This document shows positions 46,425-56,484 of a DNA stretch of 64,000 nt, piece by piece. Source of the DNA: CBDCZY01 sp965224745 (lineage in GTDB: Bacteria > Pseudomonadota > Gammaproteobacteria > Methylococcales > Methylomonadaceae); assembly GCA_965224745.1 (NCBI GenBank), contig CBDCZY010000003.1, positions 372,001 through 436,000 on the forward strand. The letters are read 5' to 3'. The notes below the pieces were generated by a model. It saw only the letters and a program-made list of their open reading frames with translations, was not told the origin of the DNA and did no database searches. Position 1 is the first letter of the stretch; the number at the start of each line of letters is the position of its first letter. Position numbers and translations under genes: made by a program.

Positions 46425-48815
46425 CTAGTTCTCATAGAAAAAACCCGCTTCAAGTCCAAAGCGCAGATATTCATCCAGACGTATGCGTAAGTTGGTTTCA
46501 CGTTGAGGTTGATATACCTGGTGAAATACACCCATTTCTGACTCATCATCAGCTCCAGTACGTATTTCTATCGGTGTTGAATGGCGCAACTGACAATAGG
46601 CCGGTCGTCCATAGCCTAGATCATTAAATCCTGGTCTTATTCGGGCACGTACACCGTTACTAATACTTTGTCGTTGTTGTTCACTAACCGGAAATATTTG
46701 TTTTTTTTCAACGCTTGCAATAGCCTCTTTAACTGCCATATCAGGTTGACAACGATAGCGCCTTGGAACAACAGAGTTAGGGGGCACATAGGAAAAGCGT
46801 ACACAACCAGTTTGTTTATCTGCTGCACGAACAGGTGCTTCATCTTCGTCCAAAGCTTCGGAGAAAAAAATGACATTCGAAGCTAATGAAATTGCCGATG
46901 CAAAAACCCTTCCTATCACAGTACTGTTGATAATTTCTAAAATGCCGCCTGGATTATTGTTATTGACTGGTTCGGAAGTGAAGGCAAAATTTGTGGACGC
47001 TGTAGCATCAACAATACTGTCATTGATCTCAATTGTTGCGCCACGATCTGATCTTATACTGCCTATAATACAATGGTCTATCACAACGGTTACGTTTTCC
47101 ATTTCTACAATCAGGCTCGGAGTCTCAGGTTGTAGCGGCTCTCCATCAATAGTCAGTGCCAGTCCTGGCACCAAAGTACAATGCCGTAATGTTACTTTGC
47201 TTATTGAATTATTCTCAGAAGGAATGAAAAGGCCACCGCCTGTAATTAGTAGACCGTTTAAAATAATTTCACTTTCTTGCTCACCTATAAGGGAAAGATT
47301 ACTGTTCAATACAATCGTTGGACGATTCCCATTTCTTGCTCTCAACTCTAATCGTTGAGAGGCACCCAAACCAACTGAAAGGGAATCTTCAAAACGTCCA
47401 CTACTATTGATTTGGATAGCACCGCTTTCTGTTGTGGAATCCAGGCTATTCTGAATTGAGTCACCATCAGCGATTTCAGCAATCATTTCAAGGTCTTTAT
47501 CAAATGTAGCCCTTCTTTCATACTCGCCTCCTGCCATATCTGCGCTAAAACCATAATTAAAATCAACACGTACGTCATCTTGAGTTGTTTCCGATTGAGG
47601 AAATGCGATTCTGCCTAACACCGGGTCAATGGCAATTCTGTTTAATGGTTGATGCGCCCAGTTCTTGATGACTGTTTCGGTAGTTCCTTCAGAGGGAATC
47701 AAATCCTCCACATCGACAATTATCAAAGATGTAGCTGCGTCAATATCAGTGTTATAAAAACTAACGGTTACATCAACATCAGTATCTGTCACGGTACCAG
47801 TTACCGTGATATCACCTACCGAAATCGTATCCAGCCCCTCAAGTGCAGTTTGAATATCCGAAGGAGATGCATCATGATCGATGCTCTCAGTGTCTTGCTC
47901 ATTAAATCTCAATGTATACTGACCATCGTTATGACCAGATATTTGTATTCTTTGCTCTTCAATATCAGAAAGATTACAAGCAGAAATTTGATCAGATTCG
48001 ATCACCTCACTATCGTCACCCAAGCCAGTACGTAAAACCAGACTCTTACCCGTTCCATAATAATCTTCCAGATAAGCATCCAATACCCGACGGCTGATTG
48101 GTTCCGGAACATTAATCGGTTCAGCAATGTGGGTAATTTCATCTTCAGGATCTGGGCAGGTAAATAAAGGTGTATTATTCCCTGATGGGCTGAACATAAA
48201 TCGATTATCATCAATTTGAACAGCAGGGCTTTTGGTCAACGAGTAATCGTTCAGCCGCCATAAAAAAATACCGATATTGGGTATATTGTGTTTTCCTTTT
48301 TCAGTAGAAATACGCCGCACATTAACCGTGTGTGGAACGCTATCAAATGCTGTATCCAAACGCTCCAATGGCTCCCATTGACGCAGATCAGGTGTCACTT
48401 GATTATGCAGACGCAGGTGATTTATATACTGATTCGTGGCAAGCAGTTCAAAAAACTCGACCACTCGCGCATTCCAGTCGGTGACATCACGCGCGAGCTG
48501 TTCCAACATTGATGCCGTACCTTTTCGTCTTCTAAACCCAATGGTATTAGCTACTTCTGCACGTTGACTCGCTATCTTTGGGACAACACCGTGCAGCGTA
48601 CGATAACCAATTAGATCGCCAATATAGGGAATCACCCAATCTGCACAGGTCTCGACAAAATGATCATCATAGGATTGAGCGAGGTTTTCTTCCAATGCTT
48701 CAACCTGTTCTGCGATTACAGAAATAAAATCCTTTAAGGCACCTCCTTGCTCTGCATCTCGTATACGATAAATAGAGGGTAATAAATCATATAAACGATC
48801 TGCTGTATTATTCAT
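46425..48815 (-). CDS. gpI-like phage-tail protein with long C-terminal extension
   Basis: 796 residues. The N-terminal ~150 residues (LYDLLPSIYRIRDAEQGGALKDFISVIAEQVEALEENLAQ...TCADWVIPYIGDLIGYRTL...FRRRKGTASMLEQLARDVTDW) match the tail-protein (P2 gpI-like) module of baseplates. A Ig-like insertion with repeated VTGTVTDTDVDVTVSF-type strands sits near residues 290-370. The rest (about 430-690) is rich in short hydrophobic/Asn steps like a beta-helix. It overlaps the second gpJ-like gene by 4 bp, so translational coupling is expected. Probably links the baseplate to the fibre. Confidence 0.78.
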   Translation of the reverse strand: MNNTADRLYDLLPSIYRIRDAEQGGALKDFISVIAEQVEALEENLAQSYDDHFVETCADWVIPYIGDLIGYRTLHGVVPKIASQRAEVANTIGFRRRKGTASMLEQLARDVTDWNARVVEFFELLATNQYINHLRLHNQVTPDLRQWEPLERLDTAFDSVPHTVNVRRISTEKGKHNIPNIGIFLWRLNDYSLTKSPAVQIDDNRFMFSPSGNNTPLFTCPDPEDEITHIAEPINVPEPISRRVLDAYLEDYYGTGKSLVLRTGLGDDSEVIESDQISACNLSDIEEQRIQISGHNDGQYTLRFNEQDTESIDHDASPSDIQTALEGLDTISVGDITVTGTVTDTDVDVTVSFYNTDIDAATSLIIVDVEDLIPSEGTTETVIKNWAHQPLNRIAIDPVLGRIAFPQSETTQDDVRVDFNYGFSADMAGGEYERRATFDKDLEMIAEIADGDSIQNSLDSTTESGAIQINSSGRFEDSLSVGLGASQRLELRARNGNRPTIVLNSNLSLIGEQESEIILNGLLITGGGLFIPSENNSISKVTLRHCTLVPGLALTIDGEPLQPETPSLIVEMENVTVVIDHCIIGSIRSDRGATIEINDSIVDATASTNFAFTSEPVNNNNPGGILEIINSTVIGRVFASAISLASNVIFFSEALDEDEAPVRAADKQTGCVRFSYVPPNSVVPRRYRCQPDMAVKEAIASVEKKQIFPVSEQQRQSISNGVRARIRPGFNDLGYGRPAYCQLRHSTPIEIRTGADDESEMGVFHQVYQPQRETNLRIRLDEYLRFGLEAGFFYEN

Positions 48816-51652
48816 GTCATCACCCCCAGATGATCCAATGGCCCTGGATGTAATGTCAAAAGCTCCGCTGCTCGCAATTTGCCATTGTTTTTTATGACAG
48901 GTGCTCGTGCAATAATCCGTGGTTTGAGTGCCTGACTGTTTCCTTGATAAAGATAATCTACATCGACAGCTAATACACCTGCTATATCTTGAATGACGGC
49001 AATAACCTCACTTAGGGCAACAAGTTGTCCAAATTCCCTCATCTCAAAACTGAAAGCGGTACGTAAAGCTGATTCAACTTTTTTCAACACCTTATCGGCA
49101 ATATAATCGGGATCAATTTTGACTTTTCCTCCAAATCGAAAAGTAACAGGACGATAAGACTGTATACAAAATCGTGCTAGCGGATCGCCTGCGCCAGCCA
49201 AAGCGCTCAACAGTTTTTCATAAACAGGGCTATCACCAAGAATTAATACTCCATCAGGCCCTGCAACAGTTATAAATACAGTCTTTCCCTGACCTTTCAG
49301 AGCTGAAATAGCTAATGATTTTGCAATCCCAGCGAAAGCACGGCTAAAATCTTCATAATCTTGCAAGGAAACAGCCCGATCCAAAGTCATCACAGTTAAC
49401 GGTGCATTTTGTTGTGCATCGTCACGTGATTCTGGATCAGCAGCACCGGTTGGTGCCAAAGGATTAGTAACCTCTTTTAAGCCTAGCGGACGGCTCATTA
49501 ACATATTAAGTTGCCCAGCATCTACCAGACCCTGTGTTCCGATCCCTTTCCGATAAACTGCGCGTACGTTGTCCTGTCCCGTCGCTAATCGCGCCCCTGA
49601 CTCTCCATTTCCGAATTTAATATTTGTTTCGCCTGCGTCATTTATATGAGTGACGAAAACACGATCTGATGAGCCTTTTCCTGGCAACCTATCTGATTCA
49701 TGCCATAACACATTGTTGACACGAACTTCCAGAGTCGATTGTGCTCCGCTTGGCGTTGATGCACTGACATGGGTCAGGGGTGGCTGTTTTAGAGCGAAGT
49801 TTTGGTACAACTGGGTTGCATCGCCACTACCCAGAACTTCCTGGACTGTTTCTCCATGTGTTGCAGGCGCAACATTGGCATTTATGGTAACGGTTTCTCG
49901 TTTATAAATGTGTTTGAGAGCAGGTGAAAAGGAGATTCGAGTGTATCCACCAAGAACCAGTTTATGTTCGACCTTGTCGAGAGTAATGAATTCAAAAACA
50001 GGATTCTCTGTCCCTTTGTCTTCCATGCCAGATAAAACTACCTGCTGCCCTTCATGCAAGCCATCAACAAACCCGTTTAATTTCAAGGTCTGCTGGTCAT
50101 CTCCAAAAGGTATTGTATCTTTGATAGGAACATGAGCTAACGGTAACAACTCACTTTGCAAGTAAACCGAAGTACCTCTTATAGAAAAATCTTCAAATCT
50201 CTCGGAATCATTTAGACCAAGACGTGTAACTTTAGACGTGATTGTAAAGCATGACTTGGTCAGTTCGGTCAAATTTTTTATCTCGTATAATCCCCAGGTA
50301 TTGTCGTCTTTCAATACAATACTAGTCTCAGTGCTTATTTCCTTGTAAGGATTGTCTAGGAACAACCATGCTGGCGGAATATAAGGGATGAAATCAACAT
50401 TTCCTACAATTAGCGTTGGAACAAATGGGAAAATGTTAAAATTTTCAGACATGAGCGTAGCAGAAGAAGGAAACAAAATATCAGTTGGAGCATCTTCCTT
50501 AAAAGGTACCTTCCCTTCGGGACACTTGTTCGAGTTCATGTTTTGTAAATGACCATCATCTCCTCCTGGCCATACATCTTCATCGAATTTGAATGGGCCT
50601 GGATCTGCCGAAAAGGTCGAAACATTTCCTTTTAGAGAGTCTGGAAGACTTTCCCATGCCGGTGCATTGTGTCCAAATATTGATGCACGTTTCCTAAATA
50701 TCGAAGCAGAATAGATCGGTGGAACAGCTACAGACAACCCATCGAAGACATCTTGAACTTTGAAGTTGTTAGTTTTAGCCTCCCCACCCAAATCTGATGC
50801 ACTGAGTGTTTTATACAAATAATTTCCAACTGGCAATGGAGGTGCCCCAATTAACGGTGGAGATATGATCATCGAAATAAAACCGTGAACTGCGCTACTT
50901 AAGACAGGGTTGAGCAAAACTTTTGTGCGATTATTCACCTGATCCAATTCAATTCCGGTAATTACAGCAAAAACATTTTTTTCACCCTTCCCTGTAGGGT
51001 GGAAAAGAACACCATTTCCGGGTGATAGCCCTGTATCGATCCCGTCAAAAATAATTTCCTTAGCCTGGGCTGTCAGCTCCTGTGGTTTTGTAAGCCTTGG
51101 TCTTATATTATTCCAAGCCGGACGTGTCTCAATCTCTTCAACAGTTTCAAAGAGCTGCGCTTGCTCATCCTGCTTGGGTGTACTTTGTACTTTTGTACCC
51201 ACTGAAAGTGTGGTTTTCTCAGGTGACCCGGGCAAATCATCCATCGTAAAAGCCAGCAAGGTACTGGCTGCTACACCTGGATGTGGTTTGTATCCGATCA
51301 AACGTGCCAGTTCAAAGATTGATAGGCGCTCGCTCGCCGTGCGCAGATAAGACTCTTTGGCAATCGTCTGGTCATAAAAAGTCAAAACATCTGCCACCAT
51401 TGCCCACGCGTCTAACAGTGCAATAGAGAAATCATTATCGTTACGGGTACGGAGGTCTTTTGGACTAGCAAAATCAGTGGTAGACAAGCGTGCTAACATA
51501 CTGGCTTTAAAATCAGCATGCTCACCTATTCGGTAAGCAATTGTTGGTAAACTCGGACGATTATCGATTTCAATAGGTGTTTCTACCGTAACGCCTTCAC
51601 AACAACCACAATCATTAAGATTGCTTATAGTATATTCTGGCTCGTTATTCAT
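48812..51652 (-). CDS. Putative baseplate assembly protein (gpJ-like), copy 2
   Basis: 946 residues of the TIGR02243-like 'putative baseplate assembly protein' type. A helical N-terminus (YRIGEHADFKASMLARLST...LRTRNDNDFSIALLDAWAMVADVLTFYDQTIAKESYLRTA) leads to a middle with long Pro/Gly-rich inserts, and the C-terminal third carries the gpJ core (KFGNGESGARLATGQDNVRAVYRKGIGTQG...RDDAQQNAPLTVMTLDRAVSLQDYEDFSRAFAGI). The wedge component forms the baseplate ring. A second gpJ-like gene lies directly upstream, matching the Afp11/Afp12-like pair in other contractile injection systems. Starts 63 bp downstream of the first copy. Confidence 0.85.
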   Translation of the reverse strand: MNNEPEYTISNLNDCGCCEGVTVETPIEIDNRPSLPTIAYRIGEHADFKASMLARLSTTDFASPKDLRTRNDNDFSIALLDAWAMVADVLTFYDQTIAKESYLRTASERLSIFELARLIGYKPHPGVAASTLLAFTMDDLPGSPEKTTLSVGTKVQSTPKQDEQAQLFETVEEIETRPAWNNIRPRLTKPQELTAQAKEIIFDGIDTGLSPGNGVLFHPTGKGEKNVFAVITGIELDQVNNRTKVLLNPVLSSAVHGFISMIISPPLIGAPPLPVGNYLYKTLSASDLGGEAKTNNFKVQDVFDGLSVAVPPIYSASIFRKRASIFGHNAPAWESLPDSLKGNVSTFSADPGPFKFDEDVWPGGDDGHLQNMNSNKCPEGKVPFKEDAPTDILFPSSATLMSENFNIFPFVPTLIVGNVDFIPYIPPAWLFLDNPYKEISTETSIVLKDDNTWGLYEIKNLTELTKSCFTITSKVTRLGLNDSERFEDFSIRGTSVYLQSELLPLAHVPIKDTIPFGDDQQTLKLNGFVDGLHEGQQVVLSGMEDKGTENPVFEFITLDKVEHKLVLGGYTRISFSPALKHIYKRETVTINANVAPATHGETVQEVLGSGDATQLYQNFALKQPPLTHVSASTPSGAQSTLEVRVNNVLWHESDRLPGKGSSDRVFVTHINDAGETNIKFGNGESGARLATGQDNVRAVYRKGIGTQGLVDAGQLNMLMSRPLGLKEVTNPLAPTGAADPESRDDAQQNAPLTVMTLDRAVSLQDYEDFSRAFAGIAKSLAISALKGQGKTVFITVAGPDGVLILGDSPVYEKLLSALAGAGDPLARFCIQSYRPVTFRFGGKVKIDPDYIADKVLKKVESALRTAFSFEMREFGQLVALSEVIAVIQDIAGVLAVDVDYLYQGNSQALKPRIIARAPVIKNNGKLRAAELLTLHPGPLDHLGVMT

Positions 51653-51714
51653 TTACCCCCTCCCATTTGCAGATGAAAAACACCTCGTTCCGGGAAGTTT
51701 CTATTATTATCAAG

Positions 51715-53544
51715 CTAGGGTATCTCTAATCTATCCATCTCTAATTCCCCAGTGTCAAGAGAGGTTAGATCCGATACACGTTGGCGTTTAAAAGTCCTGA
51801 AATCAACAGATGAAACACCGGGTACAGCTTGCGCTTTGGCATACAAAGGACTGAGATAAACAGTTTGACCAAAAGTAAAATTATCAGGATGGAAAATACC
51901 TAAACGACCATCAGCCAAACGCTGATTATTAAAAACTGCAAGTAAAGCCTCTTTCACATCACTACGGAAATATTCAGGCTTAACACACACAAACATCTCT
52001 ATTTCTAACGGCACAAAAAGCGGCGCATTTACTTCTAGGTCATAACCCGCCATTCTAAAAGGTTCAACATGGTTGCGGATCTCAGTTTCAAATTCATTAT
52101 TGACATCCAGCCCCCCTTTACGATCAACGGTCAAAAACCAGGTATACCAGCTCCCCGTCCAGCGCGGAGTTGCCGCAACTTGCTGTATACCTGCATGGCG
52201 TTCAGTAACTTCTTCATAATCTTGCTGAGTCACAGCCCGTTGTTGAGTGCGAAAGGCGTAAGGTGCGCGTTGGCGGACATCTTCAATTGATTCTGGGTCA
52301 GACCCGCCTCGCCCTGGTGTCAGATTTCGAACTGCGGTAATTGAACTCTCTCTACTCAATATGTGTTGTAGACTATCTACACCGATATTGCCGACAACGC
52401 CATTTCCAACACGATATTCCGGAGTAAATTGCGTGCCTGCATTTGGTCTTTTACCACGATTATCATCACCAAAACGCAACATTGCGGTACCATCCGTTTC
52501 AATTTCAACCACAAAGTGCTTTTTATCCTCCTCGCTATTTAATAAATCCTTTTTTGCTTCCCAGTTTTCTTCAACGCCTGTTGGGTCAGTAGAGAGTAGA
52601 ATTTCCGGCAACACTTCATGTGGTTTCCATTGCATTGCAGAGCTGGCTGATTTCAGAAATTCAGGTTCGGGCGCGGCCTGTGTCAGAGGTTTTTCTGTTA
52701 GGCGAGGATAATATCGAATTGGGATCAGTTTTGGGTCAACTGATTTACATCGATCAGCAGTCAACTTCGGAGCGTAATATAATCGAGGCTCCGGTACGGG
52801 TTCCCATTCCGGTTCAACGACTGTCCTACCATGATCAGCCAGCACAATATTGCCACGGGCAACAGAAACATCTTGGAACTCAATATTGTTGTCATCTTCC
52901 TCTATCAGGGATGATATGCAAAATGCAAACGGTAAAGCATCTTCGGGTGCCCATTCGATTTCGGTAATTTGTGTACCTATATCTGTGTCAGTCACTGTCA
53001 CTGGATCAACTAGCGGATTTCCTTCCTCATCAAGGACTCTAACGCTGGTTAACATAACCGGATGACGATGTTGAGGATCTGCATCCGCTTCATTACCTGT
53101 TTCTGGTCCTCGCTTTTCTTCAAACACCAACACATCTCCGCTGATATTTTGCTCTTCATCAAGTGCTCGAAGGAAAGAAAAATTTCCTAGTAAGGTGGCA
53201 TGTGTAGCACCAACTGGTAAACAACAACGCTCATCACTCCAGGTATAAAAACGTATCTCGCTGTGTATCTCACTAGATAAATCGCCAGGTAAACCAAAAC
53301 GGTGTAGCTCATTCAGATCATGTATAGTTTCAAAGACTAAATCCGCCTTTGACAAAACTCTCTCATCATTTGGGAGTAAAACACTTTGACCTGGTATACC
53401 TGAAAATAGCTGAGTACCTTTTGGTAATACCGGTTCATCTGGGTCAGTCATTAACACATCCGTATTAACAGAAACTTGTACCCAAGTACGTGCATTACTG
53501 CCATCACTGATAAAATAATCCACCAATCTCGCATGACGGCGCAC
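51715..53544 (-). CDS. Putative baseplate assembly protein (gpJ-like), copy 1, C-terminal part
   Basis: 609 codons from a GTG inside the sequence, giving the larger part of a gpJ-like protein. It contains a conserved RFGDDNRGKRPNAGTQFTPEYRVGNGVVGNIGV segment (near 355), a GRGGSDPESIEDVRQRAPYAFRTQQRAVTQQDYEEVTERH segment (near 410) and the C-terminal NFTFGQTVYLSPLYAKAQAVPGV. Its N-terminus is in another frame (53451-54230). The two join if two bases of the four-G run at 53586-53589 (minus strand) are removed, giving EQDAVATEAYLGTARKRI. Real frameshift, sequencing error or programmed shift cannot be separated here. Confidence 0.75.
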   Translation of the reverse strand: MRRHARLVDYFISDGSNARTWVQVSVNTDVLMTDPDEPVLPKGTQLFSGIPGQSVLLPNDERVLSKADLVFETIHDLNELHRFGLPGDLSSEIHSEIRFYTWSDERCCLPVGATHATLLGNFSFLRALDEEQNISGDVLVFEEKRGPETGNEADADPQHRHPVMLTSVRVLDEEGNPLVDPVTVTDTDIGTQITEIEWAPEDALPFAFCISSLIEEDDNNIEFQDVSVARGNIVLADHGRTVVEPEWEPVPEPRLYYAPKLTADRCKSVDPKLIPIRYYPRLTEKPLTQAAPEPEFLKSASSAMQWKPHEVLPEILLSTDPTGVEENWEAKKDLLNSEEDKKHFVVEIETDGTAMLRFGDDNRGKRPNAGTQFTPEYRVGNGVVGNIGVDSLQHILSRESSITAVRNLTPGRGGSDPESIEDVRQRAPYAFRTQQRAVTQQDYEEVTERHAGIQQVAATPRWTGSWYTWFLTVDRKGGLDVNNEFETEIRNHVEPFRMAGYDLEVNAPLFVPLEIEMFVCVKPEYFRSDVKEALLAVFNNQRLADGRLGIFHPDNFTFGQTVYLSPLYAKAQAVPGVSSVDFRTFKRQRVSDLTSLDTGELEMDRLEIP

Positions 53545-54230
53545 AGAAATCCGTTTCCGGGCAGTACCCAGATAGGCTTCGGTAGCCCCACTGCATCCTG
53601 TTCGTAACTCAGGTAATCGCCGGTATAAGCCAGTAATTCAACCAGAGCGATCCCTAAATCTGCTGCGTGTCGTTCTTGCCAATCAGGCACCAAAACCGCC
53701 ATGCGATCTAACATCAAACGACGAAAACTTGCATAGTCTTTTGCCAGATAATCAATCTGTGGTTTGACTTTAACCTCGGGCGGACAAATACGTTTCGGCT
53801 TACAATCAAACTCACTAGGGCATTCAACCTTGAAGGAAAACTCGATCGAAGTCAGGATAGGGTCGAAATTTTCTGGAGGACGTGTATCGTTATTGATATC
53901 GGATCTCAGTAAACGTAAGGTATAGGTAGAAAAATCACCGGGTCTATCGACTTCAACCGTAACTACATTGGCCTCATCATCCTCACCAATACTAATACCA
54001 TCTTCTACAACTTTGATATTCCTGACTCTTTCCCCCCCTTCAATACGAAAATTATCGACAGTAAAATCATCATCTGAATGATCATTCAACAAATGAACAC
54101 GAAGTTGCCGTTGACGTAGCGCTTCACTTTCAGCATCTCGGTCTACCACCTCAAGAAAATCAATACCATTGATATCCTCACGACCTCGTACTTCATTTCG
54201 CCGCCTTTTATCACAACAGAAATAGATCAT
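53451..54230 (-). CDS. Putative baseplate assembly protein (gpJ-like), copy 1, N-terminal part
   Basis: The first ~215 residues are genuine (for example VKPQIDYLAKDYASFRRLMLDRMAVLVPDWQERHAADLGIALVELLAYTGDYLSYEQDAV, the standard gpJ-like helical segment). After that the frame runs into nonsense sequence because of the +2 (or -1) shift at 53586-53589, where the true continuation is in the frame of 51715-53544. Joined protein would be about 838 residues. The start overlaps the gp25 gene by 4 bp (ATGA), supporting translational coupling. Confidence 0.75.
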   Translation of the reverse strand: MIYFCCDKRRRNEVRGREDINGIDFLEVVDRDAESEALRQRQLRVHLLNDHSDDDFTVDNFRIEGGERVRNIKVVEDGISIGEDDEANVVTVEVDRPGDFSTYTLRLLRSDINNDTRPPENFDPILTSIEFSFKVECPSEFDCKPKRICPPEVKVKPQIDYLAKDYASFRRLMLDRMAVLVPDWQERHAADLGIALVELLAYTGDYLSYEQDAVGLPKPIWVLPGNGFLCAVMRDWWIILSVMAVMHVLGYKFLLIRMC

Positions 54231-54595
54231 GGAATAACACCCTCACTGTCAAATTCGGCTACTTGGCGTTCCTGAGTTTGCAATATCAAATAGTCAACAC
54301 GAACGTGCAAGGAACTATCAATTCCTTCAACTTCAACCGTATCAACAACAATCAGATCACCCAACCACTCCTGCAAAGCACTCTGCACCAGCATCTGAGT
54401 AGCAGCACTTAAATCAACGCTGTTCGGAGCAAAAACTAACTGCAGCAAACCACTGCCAAACGTTGGTCGATTAACCCGTTCTCCAGGCGTTGTAAACAAC
54501 ACCTGATGGATCATATCGCGGATATGACCTGCATAATCGGTCTCTGCTGTTCCACCAGTGCCGTCAAAATGATAAGGAAAATCAATATTTGCCAT
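54227..54595 (-). CDS. gp25/GpW-family baseplate wedge protein
   Basis: A 122-residue protein of the gp25/gpW family. The core HIRDMIHQVLFTTPGERVNRPTFGSGLLQLVFAP (about 24-57) contains the EPR-like GERVNRPTFG signature of the T4 gp25/VI secretion TssE group. The protein sits in the baseplate wedge and starts sheath assembly. It lies between the PAAR-like tip gene and the first gpJ-like gene, as in Afp-type systems. Confidence 0.9.
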   Translation of the reverse strand: MANIDFPYHFDGTGGTAETDYAGHIRDMIHQVLFTTPGERVNRPTFGSGLLQLVFAPNSVDLSAATQMLVQSALQEWLGDLIVVDTVEVEGIDSSLHVRVDYLILQTQERQVAEFDSEGVIP

Positions 54596-54597
54596 GG

Positions 54598-54933
54598 TTA
54601 TATTCCTGTCACACGGGTTTGGGTAACTAGAGGTATCACTGGCGTTCCAGTTGGCGCACAGAGTGCTTGACTGTCCAGCAAAAGCACTGGAACACCGTTA
54701 GCAAATACTCTTGTTGCCGAGGTAATATATTGAGCAGTAACACAGGGTCCATTTGCAGCCGGAGGTGGTGGTAAAGTACAGCCGATGATCCCATAAGTAC
54801 TAGTGAACGGCACCACTGGTTGTCCGCTTACCAATACCCGTGGATTCGGTGCAATTGGTGTCGCTTGCCCAAGGTGTGCACACTGAACCCCAGCTCCCAG
54901 ATGTAATAAAAAACCAGGCATAATATTCCTCAA
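54598..54933 (-). CDS. PAAR-like spike-tip protein
   Basis: A 111-residue Pro/Gly/Val-rich protein. Typical beta-turn repeats (AGVQCAHLGQATPIAPNPRVLVSGQPV..., TSATRVFANGVPVLLLDSQALCAPTGTPV) and spaced Cys/His residues suit a PAAR-like domain that sharpens the spike. The start overlaps the end of the gpV-like gene by 4 bp, and gp25 follows 2 bp later. Assigned from sequence character and position; the exact family is uncertain. Confidence 0.75.
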   Translation of the reverse strand: MRNIMPGFLLHLGAGVQCAHLGQATPIAPNPRVLVSGQPVVPFTSTYGIIGCTLPPPPAANGPCVTAQYITSATRVFANGVPVLLLDSQALCAPTGTPVIPLVTQTRVTGI

Positions 54934-55314
54934 CTAGGCGTTATTGTAAGTGCACCTTTATTAATATCGACGATGCCTTTGGCTAAAGTAATTGAACCCA
55001 CACCGTCTGATATAACAATGGCTGCTGAGGTAATCGTAATCTTTGGACTAGTGGCGTTTGCAACTGGACCACTACTCAAAGTAATACCTCCACCCGGCGC
55101 ACCAAAAACTGTTATGGAATTCTGACCCACGCTTTGTAATACAACGTTTGGTGTTTTTGGTGGAGAAGCTAAAGCTGTGGGCGCCATTTCGGCCGCAGAT
55201 CCCCACCATCCGCCGACCCAAATAGGATAATCCGGATCACCTTGTTCAAATTCGACCCACACTCCCGAACCGAGTGGCGGAATTGCAAATAAACCAGATT
55301 GGACACCACTAATA
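54930..55314 (-). pseudogene. gpV-like spike protein, C-terminal part (split by IS)
   Basis: Joining 57392-57242 to 55306-54930 and dropping one copy of the 8-bp duplication gives an uninterrupted 175-residue protein (LPISGVQSGLFAIPPLGSGVWVEFEQGDPDYPIWVGGWWG across the junction). The fragment keeps the beta-rich C-terminus (ITVFGAPGGGITLSSGP..., ITITSAAIVISDGVGSITLAKG) typical of the gpV/VgrG OB-fold and spike. With the ISAs1-type element in place no whole spike can be made from this locus. Confidence 0.85.
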
Positions 55315-55431
55315 GCAGGGCTAATTTGTTCTACCCATACAGGCTATAAAGAGCAAAGAGATAGCCCTTAAATTGGACAAACCCATAATAACGCAGTATA
55401 GTTTTTAAGAAGTTTATTGAGATAAAAAACT

Positions 55432-56484
55432 ATGCCGTTATCACAGATATCAGTGAGACCCATATTAAAACATGAAGAGTCAGCCTATGCCTTGTTAATG
55501 GAAACTCACCATTATCTGGGCGCTATTCCAAAAATTGGTGAAACCCTCTGGTACGTGTCGACCTATCAGTCACAATGGGTTGCACTGATCAGTTTTTCAG
55601 CCGCTGCATTAAAATGTACGGCGCGTGATCAGTGGATAGGCTGGGGTTATCGTCACCAGACGGGGCGCCTAAAATTGATTGTTAACAACAGCCGGTTTTT
55701 GATACTTCCCTCCTTCACTGAAAAAAACCTGGGCTCACGCATTCTGTCACTGTGTCTTAAGCGCTTGTCCACTGACTGGGTTGAAAAATATCAGCACCCC
55801 GTTGTTCTGGTTGAAACCTTTGTCGACCCAGAGCGATTTCACGGCGGTGTTTATAGAGCAAGCAACTGGCAGGCAATTGGAATGACCCGTGGTTTTCGTA
55901 GAACAACGGCAGGCTATTCTGCTCAGTCAGAACAGAACAAACTGATCTTTGTTAAACCCCTGCATAGACGAGCACAAGCGGTTTTATCTCAACCTCAATT
56001 GAGTCATCATTTCAATCTAGGTGAGATAAAAATGAAAATAACAAAACAGCAAATGCGATCATTACCGAGTTTCTTTATGGATATAAACGACCCTCGGCGC
56101 CCACAAGGGCGGCGACATCGACTTTCAACCGTACTGGGAATTGCGGCGGGTGCGGTACTTTGTGGGATGCGAAGTTACGAAGCTATTTTCGACTGGGCTG
56201 ACAGTCTCAGCCATAAATCCAGAGAACATTTCCGCTGCCGTTATGAAAAAGGACGATACACGGTTCCCAGTCTCAGCATTATTAGAGATGTGTTGACGCG
56301 AGTTGACCCCAGCGAGCTCGAAGCGGCCTTTATCGCCTGGAATACTGTTTATGCACAGGATGACGAGTCATTAGCCATTGATGGTAAAACGATGTGCAAC
56401 GCCATTGACGAGAAAGGGCGGCAAACCCAGATAATGAGTGCGGTTGGGCATGGCACAGGCATTTGCTACGCCCAAAAAAAGTAG
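55432..56484 (+). CDS. DUF4338 (DruA-like)-ISAs1 transposase fusion, upstream ORF
   Basis: 350 residues. Residues 1-~190 resemble DUF4338 (the family that includes the anti-phage protein DruA): ISVRPILKHEESAYALLMETHHYLG...WVALISFSAAALKCTARDQWIGWGYRHQTGRLKLIVNNSRFLILP...VLVETFVDPERFHGGVYRASNWQAIGMTRG. From about residue 203 it turns into the ISAs1 N-terminal region (SLPSFFMDINDPRRPQGRRHRLSTVLGIAAGAVLCGMRSYEAIFDW) and then the first catalytic Asp in AIDGKT (near 321). It stops at TAG at 56482, right after A AAA AAG, a canonical -1 slippery heptamer. The second ORF continues in the -1 frame. Confidence 0.8.
   Translation: MPLSQISVRPILKHEESAYALLMETHHYLGAIPKIGETLWYVSTYQSQWVALISFSAAALKCTARDQWIGWGYRHQTGRLKLIVNNSRFLILPSFTEKNLGSRILSLCLKRLSTDWVEKYQHPVVLVETFVDPERFHGGVYRASNWQAIGMTRGFRRTTAGYSAQSEQNKLIFVKPLHRRAQAVLSQPQLSHHFNLGEIKMKITKQQMRSLPSFFMDINDPRRPQGRRHRLSTVLGIAAGAVLCGMRSYEAIFDWADSLSHKSREHFRCRYEKGRYTVPSLSIIRDVLTRVDPSELEAAFIAWNTVYAQDDESLAIDGKTMCNAIDEKGRQTQIMSAVGHGTGICYAQKK

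Noticed and set aside
54930..55262. Independent 110-aa gene starting at a GTG near 55262
   Set aside because: Joining across the 8-bp target duplication shows it is the C-terminal part of the split gpV-like gene.
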